A stretch of DNA of 64,000 nucleotides from Planctomycetaceae bacterium (lineage in GTDB: Bacteria; Planctomycetota; Phycisphaerae; SM23-33): NCBI GenBank assembly GCA_039680605.1, contig JBDKTA010000009.1:142498-206497 (forward strand), in the 5' to 3' direction. The notes beneath the pieces were generated by a model. That model worked only from the letters and a program-made list of their open reading frames with translations. It ran no database searches and was not told the DNA's origin. Each line of letters begins with the position of its first letter. The stretch's first letter is position 1. The position numbers and the translations under genes are program-made. Shown here piece by piece: positions 1 to 6,286 of this stretch.

Positions 1-52
1 CAGCTTTGTCGTTCACGCGTTTAAGCGGCGCCCGGACGATTCGTCAAGAGCC

Positions 53-625
53 CTACCCTCGCACCAGGCTGATGATGCGTTGCCTGACCTGGTCGATATC
101 GAAGGGTTTCTTGACGAAATCGTCGGCGCCGGCCTCCTTAAGTTTCTCCAACTCGGCGGGGTTCACCACGCCGGAGATGATCAGGATGCGGATGTGTTCG
201 AGGTCGGGGTTCTCGTGGATCGTGCGGCAGACCACGTTGCCGTTGACGTCGGGCAGCATGTAGTCCAGCACCACCAGGTCCGGACGGAACTGCTGGGTCA
301 GCACGCCGGCGTCGTAGCCGGTGCTGGCGGTCTTGACCTCGAACCGCCCGTCGTTGCCCAGCACCTCGCGGAACAAATCCAGAATCGCCTCCTCGTCGTC
401 GACCACCAGCACGCGAATGATGTCGCTCTCGAGCGAATCCAGCGGGATGTTGTTGGCCTTCATGAAGTCGATCAGGGCCTGGCGAGGAATGCGGCGGAAC
501 TTGCTGCCCGGTACGCGGAACCCCTGGAGTTGTCCGCTGTCGAAGCAGCGGATGATCGTCTGCTGGGACAGCTTGCAGACGTCGGCCGCCTCACCTGTGG
601 TGAAAACCGCTTTATGTCTCATTGT
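53..625 (-). CDS. Response regulator with N-terminal HTH and C-terminal receiver domain
   Basis: A 190-residue protein. Residues 8-58 form an excisionase/MerR-like helix-turn-helix (FTTGEAADVCKLSQQTI) and residues 70-185 a CheY-like receiver. Receiver landmarks are visible: acidic pair D77-D78, phospho-acceptor D122 in VVLDYMLP, and the conserved lysine before proline in FVKKPF. The usual OmpR/NarL order is receiver first, so this arrangement is reversed. The start is ambiguous: ATG at 625 or at 619, both after GGATAGGTAG; an upstream TTG at 652 is less likely. A good sigma-70-type promoter lies about 65 bases upstream. No kinase gene is adjacent, so the partner is unknown. Likely role: phosphorylation-dependent DNA-binding regulator; the target is not predictable from the sequence. 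Confidence 0.85.
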   Translation of the reverse strand, partial: TMRHKAVFTTGEAADVCKLSQQTIIRCFDSGQLQGFRVPGSKFRRIPRQALIDFMKANNIPLDSLESDIIRVLVVDDEEAILDLFREVLGNDGRFEVKTASTGYDAGVLTQQFRPDLVVLDYMLPDVNGNVVCRTIHENPDLEHIRILIISGVVNPAELEKLKEAGADDFVKKPFDIDQVRQRIISLVRG

Positions 626-694
626 CATTCTACCTATCCCCAGCCGCGCCAAGCCTGCAGTTACCCTAGGCGATGCAGTCGGCGATACTTGTGC

Positions 695-723
695 ATATTA
701 ACATACAAACCGCCAAACGACAA
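695..723 (-). promoter_or_regulatory. Putative sigma-70-type promoter of the HTH-receiver regulator
   Basis: On the minus strand, TTGTCG (718-723) and TAATAT (695-700) are separated by exactly 17 bases. They face the regulator that starts at 625, giving a leader of roughly 60 bases. Assigned by eye. Confidence 0.55.
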
Positions 724-1002
724 GTTTTCAGGGACAAACTGGATAATTGCAACTCAATGCCTCGTTCTGGGGCGGCTTCCCTTTTCTTGCACTTTGTTGT
801 ACTTTTCACAGCGATCTCGGGGAAGCGGTCGAGGCGGCGGTATCCTGGAAAAGGCACCCGACCAAGGTAACAATTGTCTTTTCTTGTCTGTCTTGGGCCT
901 AATTCAGAATGCGGTATTTGCCTAACCCCTTTGGCTCCAGATACTTATATAACTCCCCCATTGTCCTCCCCTGATGCCCAGACAATGCAAGCGGCGGCGC
1001 AT
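724..1002. other. Intergenic stretch without a supported gene
   Basis: Between the regulator promoter and the flgM terminator no open frame has convincing codon structure or a family motif. Short frames here run into the terminator hairpin at 1003-1034. Nothing else was recognised. Confidence 0.5.
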
Positions 1003-1034
1003 ATAAAAAGGGCACAACCGAAGTCGTGCCCTTT
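1003..1034 (-). terminator. Rho-independent terminator of flgM
   Basis: Read on the minus strand: a 12-bp stem (AAAGGGCACGAC paired with GTTGTGCCCTTT), tetraloop TTCG, followed by TTTTTAT. One G-T pair sits in the stem. It lies just after the flgM stop codon. Confidence 0.9.
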
Positions 1035-1055
1035 GATCTTAACCTGAGGCTGCAA

Positions 1056-1340
1056 CTATGTTCCGGGGAGCAAATCCGCCAGTAGCCTCTCGACGGCCGC
1101 ATCTATCCGCTCGGGGGTCTCGTACGTTCCGGCGGCGATTTCCTCTTTGACCCTGGCGATCAGCTCAGTGCGCACTTCGGGCACTTCGCGTATCTTCATC
1201 GCCAGCTTGGCTGCGGTAGAGATCTCGACCGTGTCGGCGGTCTGACCGAGCCGATGGATCGCGCCCTTGGATGCGATAGACCCGGTCGGTTCTACGGGAC
1301 TGGGGGCTCCGGCACCTGTTACGCCATTGACATTCGCCAT
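1056..1340 (-). CDS. flgM: FlgM-like anti-sigma-28 factor
   Basis: A 94-residue protein. In the family FlgM binds and inhibits the flagellar sigma factor FliA until the hook-basal body is finished. Residues 35-92 (from TADTVEISTAAKLAMKI through RIDAAVERLLADL) match the C-terminal sigma-binding part; the N-terminus is Gly/Pro-rich and probably disordered, as is usual. The ATG at 1340 has AGG at good spacing; another ATG lies six bases upstream. The frame stays open back to 1514, but the extra residues look non-coding. A sigma-28-like promoter sits upstream (1534-1561) and a perfect terminator downstream, so it is probably monocistronic. It implies the organism is flagellated, although no other flagellar gene is in the window. 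Confidence 0.82.
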   Translation of the reverse strand: MANVNGVTGAGAPSPVEPTGSIASKGAIHRLGQTADTVEISTAAKLAMKIREVPEVRTELIARVKEEIAAGTYETPERIDAAVERLLADLLPGT

Positions 1341-1629
1341 GGTCATCCTGTCTGCCTGTCCCGCGTCGGCACCCCAGCGTGGCAGGCACTTCATAATCAT
1401 CCGGCGATCCATCCCTGGAACCACCGGTGGCGCCGCAAAGGGCTCAACGTCACCTGCCGTAAGGACCGTCGCGCATCCCTGGCGACTGCTCCCACGGCCA
1501 CTGCCTGGCTGCATCTCAATGTACCATCATGCCTATCGACTGAAACTCCAGAAAATCTTGAGAACTTCAATCAATTTTCGCGCTGATCTTATTATGGGAT
1601 TCGTCATGGCCAAGGGCCAATCCTTCTGA
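1341..1629. other. flgM upstream region
   Basis: Non-coding stretch of about 290 bases between flgM and the three-way palindromic element. The only recognisable signal is the sigma-28-like promoter at 1534-1561, which would leave a leader of about 190 bases. No conserved gene was seen on either strand. Confidence 0.4.
1534..1561 (-). promoter_or_regulatory. Putative sigma-28 (FliA) promoter upstream of flgM
   Basis: On the minus strand TCAAG (1557-1561), 16 bases, GTCGATA (1534-1540). This resembles the sigma-28 pattern TCAAG/TAAAG - N15-16 - GCCGATA, with one mismatch in the -10 part. Its position in front of an anti-sigma-28 gene makes it credible; the long leader to the ATG is a weakness. 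Confidence 0.5.
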
Positions 1630-1788
1630 GGGGGGAAAGTCGCGGCGGAGGCACCAAGTATTTATCAAAGCCGTTGGCTGGCTTTGATGAATACTTGCGC
1701 CCAGAGGAGGAACCAGCCCTAAATGAAGAAGTAATTCAAGAAAACGAATTACTTCTTCATTTAGTGCCTCCGCCGCGACTTTCCCCCC
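1630..1788. repeat. Three-way palindromic element, copy 1 (complete)
   Basis: A 159-bp nested palindrome. Outer arms 1630-1654 and 1764-1788 are perfect 25-bp inverted repeats (inner part CGCGGCGGAGGCAC against GTGCCTCCGCCGCG). Inside are hairpin A (1655-1672 with 1680-1697; 18 bp with one G-T pair) and hairpin B (1719-1737 with 1746-1764; 19 bp perfect), joined by a 21-base linker. The outer arms are GC-rich and the inner hairpins AT-rich. Folded, this is a three-way junction. Related copies are at 10012-10115 and 36930-37086. The right part encodes the last residues and stop codon of the UPF0316 gene. Confidence 0.95.
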
Positions 1789-2410
1789 TGACTGAGGCGG
1801 TGCCCGGGCAGCCATCCGGTCCGGCGGCCTGGCGGAGCGGTCGCACCTGCGGCTGGGGTTTGCAGCGGCGAAGCTGGCGCCAACTGCCGTTGGCCCGGCG
1901 GACGTCTTCCACCGTGTAGAACGCCTGGGGATTGAAGGACTTGACCACATCGAGCACTTCAGGCAGGTCTCCGCGGCGGATCACGCTGAAGATCACGTTG
2001 ACTTTGCCCAGGGCCCCCTGGGCGTCGATGCACGTCACGCGGTGGTTTCGCCGGCGGAGCTCTTCAACCAACTCCTCGCCCCGTACCTGCGGGATCACCC
2101 GCAAGATGATCGTCCCCATCGCCAGCTTTTCTTCGATCATCAACCCGACGAACGTCCCGAGCCCGTACCCGCCGGCATAGGCGAAAAAGCAGATGACATT
2201 GTCGAGGTTTCGCACCACCTGGGCGATGGCCGTGATCCAGATCAGCACCTCAAAGAACCCCACCACCGGCGCCAGCAGTTTCATCCCGCGCGAAAGAAAC
2301 AGCACCCGCAGCGTCCCGAGGCTGACATCCACCACCCGCGCGGCAAATATCAGAACCGGAAGCACCCACCACCAATTGCTGTCACCCTGAAAAAACTCGT
2401 AAAGGTTCAT
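1757..2410 (-). CDS. UPF0316 membrane protein (DUF5698-DUF2179)
   Basis: A 217-residue protein. Residues 1-90 hold about three hydrophobic segments (WWWVLPVLIFAARVVDVSLG, then LAPVVGFFEVLIWITAIAQVV, then FFAYAGGYGLGTFVGLMIEE), typical of DUF5698. The following soluble part (MGTIILRVIPQVRG to FYTVEDVRRANG) matches the DUF2179 ferredoxin-like fold. The biochemical role of this family is not established. The start at 2410 was chosen because MNLYEFFQ follows an AGGATC ribosome site. The last ~35 residues are low-complexity (RGESRGGGTK) and end inside the three-way palindromic element, so the native C-terminus seems to have been replaced or extended by repeat insertion. Divergent from addB. Confidence 0.8.
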   Translation of the reverse strand: MNLYEFFQGDSNWWWVLPVLIFAARVVDVSLGTLRVLFLSRGMKLLAPVVGFFEVLIWITAIAQVVRNLDNVICFFAYAGGYGLGTFVGLMIEEKLAMGTIILRVIPQVRGEELVEELRRRNHRVTCIDAQGALGKVNVIFSVIRRGDLPEVLDVVKSFNPQAFYTVEDVRRANGSWRQLRRCKPQPQVRPLRQAAGPDGCPGTASVRGESRGGGTK

Positions 2411-2587
2411 AGTTGATCCTGCCCCCCAGCAGCGCGCCCGCCCCGCCATCATTATTATCGACCCGCCGATCCGATGCGGCCAATAAATGCAACGTCATGA
2501 GCCTCGGCGGAGTTTGCGGAAAACCAGAATCTTGCCGATGCTGTCATCGGGACTGTCCCGTTGTAATCCCGCCCGTGGCGTGGCAGA

Positions 2588-5500
2588 ATGTCGAACGTGG
2601 ATCGCGGCGCATGTGACATCCTGGGGCGCGTTGGCGGCAGTTCATGTCGAGTGGTGCTGCTTCGCGGACCGGCCGGGTCCGGCAAGACACGAGCCTGCCT
2701 GGAGTTCTATCGCAGCTTCGAGCCCACCTCGACGCGGCGGTGTCTGTACCTGGTGCCCAATGCCCCGGCGGGGTCTTCCGTGCGCCGGCAGTTGCTCTCG
2801 GCCGGCGGGGGCGTGCTGGTGGCGCCGATGGTGCGGACCTTCGCGGAACTGGCTCAAGGCGTCCTGGCGGCCTCGCCGTCGCCGGGGCGGTTGATGAGCG
2901 GACCGGCGCGCATGATCCTCCTGCGGCGGATCGTCGACGAGCTCTCGGCGAGTCGAAAGCTCGAGGCCCTCGAGAGCGTCGTCGACACGCCGGGCGTGGT
3001 GGCGGCGCTGGACCGGGCCATCGCCGAGCTCAAGCGGGCGGCGATCGAGCCAGAAACGCTGGCGCAAGCGGTGGCTGGCGGGTCGGCCAAGTGCCGCGAC
3101 CTGCTCAATGTCTACCGCCTCTACCAGGACCATCTTCTGCGGCACGGGCTTTACGACGTCGAGGGGCAGATGTGGCAGGTGCGCGACGTGCTGACCTCGG
3201 CCGACGGCGGGTTCGGGGATCGTGGCTCTGCGGGCCTGCGGCCCTGCGCGCCACGGCACCCGGAAACATCACTGCCCGGCCTGGAGACCGTAGCGGCGGT
3301 GGCAGTAGACGGTTTTACTGACTTCACGCCCACGCAGCTTGCAATCCTGTCGCTGCTGGCCCGTCGTAGCGAACGGATACTGATCACGCTGCCCTGGGCC
3401 CAGGACGGCCGCGAGCGGATGTGGCACTGGACCGCCCGCACACTGAATAAAATTCGCGAGACCTTCGGGGGCGATCTGGAAGAGATCGCCCTGGACGCTC
3501 CCGCCGGGGGGGGCGGTCTGGCTGAGCTGGCCGGAAAGCTGTTCACAGCCGACGCGCCGCCGATGGCGTCGCCGGGCGCCCTTCGCGTCGTGGCCGCGCC
3601 GGGGACCGAGGCGGAAGTCTGGGCCGTCGCTCAGGCGGTCAAGAAGCTGCTCGTCGGCGCAGACTCACAGGCTGGAAAGCCTGTGCCACCGGGAAGCATC
3701 GCCGTGCTGGCACGTTCGCTCGAGGCGTACCGCCCCACTATCGCACGGGTCTTCGCCGCCTGCGACATTCCGATCGCGCACCCGTCCGGGCCGCTGACCG
3801 ACGAGCCCATCGTGCGGTTTCTGCTGGCGGCGGCCGCCATCGCGCCGCGCCAGGAGTTCGCCGACGTGCTGGCGGTGCTGCGGAGCAGCTACTTTCGTCC
3901 GCAGGCGCTGGGGGATTTCACGCCCGCCACTGCCGCCGTCGCCGAGATGATCATCCGCCAGGGCAACGTGCTGGAAGGGCGCGCCGCCTACGCGCGGGCG
4001 GTGAAGTCCTACGCAGCCAGGGCGGCCCGCGCCGAGGCGGATAATGAGGATGGCGAGGAGCCGGCTGTCAGACTGGGTCCGCTGGATTGTTCGCGCGATG
4101 AGATCGTCAATGCCGGCGAAATGCTGGAGCGGCTTTTTGATCTGACTGACGCGGCAGCAACGAGCGGAATAGCCAAGTTGGTCGACGAGTTGCAACTTCG
4201 CGCCGCCGCGTGCGGCCATGCCGACACGCTGCTCGTGGCCCGCGACTTGCGGGCGCTGGCGGCGCTGGAAGGTGCGCTGGGGGAACTCGAAGGGGCCGCG
4301 GCGGGGATCGTGGCTGTCGGGCTGGCGCCCTCCCGCCACGGCACTCTTCCGCTGCCGCACCTTCGCAGCGCGCTGGGCGCGGCGGCGGCCAAACCGGCGC
4401 GCACTGAGTCGCTGGTCGACGTGCTGGACGTTCTTGACGCCCGCGCGGTGCGGTACGAGCACGTCTTCATCCTGGGCCTGGGCGAAGGGCAGTTCCCCCC
4501 CGCGTCCGCCGAGAGCCCGCTGGCGGGCGAGGCGGACCGGACACTCTGGGCGGCCCGGGGCATCGAACTCGACAGCCGCAGCGACCTGACAGCCCGCGAG
4601 ATGCTGCTGTTCTACCTGGCGATCTCGCGAGCGGAGCAGAGCCTGACGCTGACGTACCAGCACACCGATGCCGGCGGGCGGGCCGGGTCGCGCGGAGCGT
4701 TCCTCGAAACGCTGCTGGAGTGCATCGACTCGCCCAGCGAAAGCAAGATACCGCCGGGCGCTTTCGTGCCCCCGCAAGCCGAAATCGCCTGCCGCCAGGA
4801 CGCAGTGAACGCCGGGATCGGCGGCCTCTTCGATTCCAGCAGCCCCCCCGCCGGCGGCGCCTTGGCGTGGGCGGCCGCGAACGAGCGGGCGGCGGTCTCG
4901 CTGGCGGCGCGGGGCATCTGGGCCCGCCACCGCCGATGGCTCAGCGCGCCCTGCGACGCCTACGACGGACGCATCGGCGACCCATCGCTGCTGGCGGCGC
5001 TGGGAAAGCACTTCGGCGAAGACCACGCATTTTCCGCCAGCCAGCTCAACACGTTCGGCCTGTGCCCGTGGCGGTTCTTCGGCAAGTACGTGCTGCAGTT
5101 GGAACCGCTGGAGGAGCCGCAGCGCCGCATCGAGCCGGTCGAGCGCGGAATCTTCTGCCACGAGGTGCTTTGCCGCGTGATGATGCGCCTGCGTGACGGC
5201 GGAGCGGTGCGGCTGGCCGCTGTCGGCGCCGATGCCCTGGCGGCTGCCCTGACCGATGCGGTCGCCCAGGCCTCGGATGTGCTGGGCGCCAAGTACGCCG
5301 CCTACCCGCGCCTGTGGGAATTGCAGCGACAGCGCATGCACCAGGATATCGGCGACTACCTCGCCGCCCGCTCATCCCAGGACGCCTTGGCCGCCGAGTC
5401 GGTGGCCTTCGAGCTGGGCTTCGGTCTCGATGCCCGTGCGGCCGAGGGCCCTGCCGATCCGGCTGGCACGAACGAGCCCGTGAGCATCGCCACGCCGACA

Positions 5501-6286
5501 GGGACCGTGCGCGTCAAGGGCAAGATCGACCGCGTCGATCGCGTGAGCTTCGAAGGGCACGAGGGGCTGATGGTCGTCGACTACAAGACCGGCGCCCTGC
5601 CGCGACCCGACGCCATCAAGGCCGCCCAGAACGTGCAACTGCCCGTCTACATCAAAGCCGCCGAGGCGCTGCTGGGGGCCAAATGCATCGGCGGCCTGTT
5701 TGACCACGTCAGCGGCGGCAAGGTCCGACGCCTGTTTTTCGCCGAGATCGCCTGCTCGCGGGGCAAGTACAAGATCAACGAGGCCTTCGCTGAGCAACTC
5801 GATGAGGCCCTGGCGGCCATCGGGCGCACGGTCGAGTCCATCCGCGCTGGGCGATTCGACCTGATGCCCGCCGGCGGGTGCGACTACTGCGACTATCGCC
5901 AGATCTGCCAGTACGTCGAGGCGCGGCAGGAGGTTAAAGCTGCCGCCGGGGAGCATGGGCGGGACGCCCATGCCACACAGCAAGAGCATGGGCGGGACGC
6001 CCATGCCACACTGCAGGAGGGTGCCACGCACAACTCCGTTGTGCGTGTCCCTGACCGTTCCGCCGACGACTCCCAAGAGCATGGGCGAGACGCCCATGCC
6101 ACACAGCAAGAGCATGGGCGGGACGCCCATGCCACACAGCAAGAGCATGGGCGAGACGCCCATGCCACACAGCAAGAGCATGGGCGGGACGCCCATGCCA
6201 CAAAGCAAGAGCATGGGCGGGACGCCCATGCCACACAGCAAGAGCATGGGCGGGACGCCCATGCCACGGGGGAGGGTCCCCCATGA
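2588..6286 (+). CDS. addB: AddB-like helicase/nuclease subunit with repeat-encoded tail
   Basis: A 1,232-residue subunit of a predicted AddAB-type double-strand-break resection enzyme. Walker A is near residue 23 (LLRGPAGSGKTRACLEF); the rest of the motor is degenerate, as is normal for AddB (VAVDGFTDFTPTQ at the Walker B region; ISRAEQSLTLTY as motif VI remnant). The C-terminal PD-(D/E)XK nuclease has VVDYKTG with D998 and K1000. Cysteines C826, C1098, C1101 and C1107 fit the 4Fe-4S signature known for AddB. From about residue 1121 the protein becomes repeats (eight EHGRDAHAT units), so the conserved core is about 1,120 residues. A small palindrome is also translated at residues 361-367 (QAGKPVP). 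The stop overlaps the addA start as ATGA. The start at 2588 has no clear Shine-Dalgarno. Confidence 0.88.
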   Translation: MSNVDRGACDILGRVGGSSCRVVLLRGPAGSGKTRACLEFYRSFEPTSTRRCLYLVPNAPAGSSVRRQLLSAGGGVLVAPMVRTFAELAQGVLAASPSPGRLMSGPARMILLRRIVDELSASRKLEALESVVDTPGVVAALDRAIAELKRAAIEPETLAQAVAGGSAKCRDLLNVYRLYQDHLLRHGLYDVEGQMWQVRDVLTSADGGFGDRGSAGLRPCAPRHPETSLPGLETVAAVAVDGFTDFTPTQLAILSLLARRSERILITLPWAQDGRERMWHWTARTLNKIRETFGGDLEEIALDAPAGGGGLAELAGKLFTADAPPMASPGALRVVAAPGTEAEVWAVAQAVKKLLVGADSQAGKPVPPGSIAVLARSLEAYRPTIARVFAACDIPIAHPSGPLTDEPIVRFLLAAAAIAPRQEFADVLAVLRSSYFRPQALGDFTPATAAVAEMIIRQGNVLEGRAAYARAVKSYAARAARAEADNEDGEEPAVRLGPLDCSRDEIVNAGEMLERLFDLTDAAATSGIAKLVDELQLRAAACGHADTLLVARDLRALAALEGALGELEGAAAGIVAVGLAPSRHGTLPLPHLRSALGAAAAKPARTESLVDVLDVLDARAVRYEHVFILGLGEGQFPPASAESPLAGEADRTLWAARGIELDSRSDLTAREMLLFYLAISRAEQSLTLTYQHTDAGGRAGSRGAFLETLLECIDSPSESKIPPGAFVPPQAEIACRQDAVNAGIGGLFDSSSPPAGGALAWAAANERAAVSLAARGIWARHRRWLSAPCDAYDGRIGDPSLLAALGKHFGEDHAFSASQLNTFGLCPWRFFGKYVLQLEPLEEPQRRIEPVERGIFCHEVLCRVMMRLRDGGAVRLAAVGADALAAALTDAVAQASDVLGAKYAAYPRLWELQRQRMHQDIGDYLAARSSQDALAAESVAFELGFGLDARAAEGPADPAGTNEPVSIATPTGTVRVKGKIDRVDRVSFEGHEGLMVVDYKTGALPRPDAIKAAQNVQLPVYIKAAEALLGAKCIGGLFDHVSGGKVRRLFFAEIACSRGKYKINEAFAEQLDEALAAIGRTVESIRAGRFDLMPAGGCDYCDYRQICQYVEARQEVKAAAGEHGRDAHATQQEHGRDAHATLQEGATHNSVVRVPDRSADDSQEHGRDAHATQQEHGRDAHATQQEHGRDAHATQQEHGRDAHATKQEHGRDAHATQQEHGRDAHATGEGPP
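3666..3689. repeat. Palindromic repeat inside addB (CACAGGCT...AGCCTGTG type)
   Basis: CACAGGCT, GGAA, AGCCTGTG followed by CCAC: a perfect 8-bp palindrome with the TGCCAC edge. It is read in frame in addB as QAGKPVP. Same family as 7711-7765 and 39750-39802. Confidence 0.85.
5950..6276. repeat. Tandem 33-bp palindromic array (HGRDAHAT repeats)
   Basis: Eight units of 33 bp, each with the palindrome GCATGGGCG, GGA/GAGA, CGCCCATGC followed by CACACAGCAA. Two units (5950-6015), then a different palindrome with the same TGCCAC edge (6020-6052, CGCACAACTCCGTTGTGCG), then six more units (6078-6272). Since 33 bp equals 11 codons, every unit is translated in addB as EHGRDAHAT plus two residues, and copy number can change without a frameshift. 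Two further units with inverted orientation lie at 56750-56815. Confidence 0.95.

Noticed and set aside
899..1102. Small minus-strand frame after flgM
   Set aside because: It overlaps the flgM end and the perfect terminator hairpin and has no ribosome site.
1567..1950. Small frames across the first palindromic element
   Set aside because: They consist mostly of repeat sequence; both strands are open only because the arms are GC-rich.
3665..5341. 558-residue frame opposite addB
   Set aside because: Antisense shadow; no motif, with Arg/Gln/Ala-rich composition.
5372..6262. Minus-strand frame with MGVPPMLLLCG repeats
   Set aside because: It is the reverse reading of the HGRDAHAT array and antisense to the AddB nuclease domain.
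5950..6276. Regularly spaced palindromic repeats looking like a CRISPR array
   Set aside because: The units are tandem with no unique spacers and are translated as part of AddB; no cas gene is nearby.
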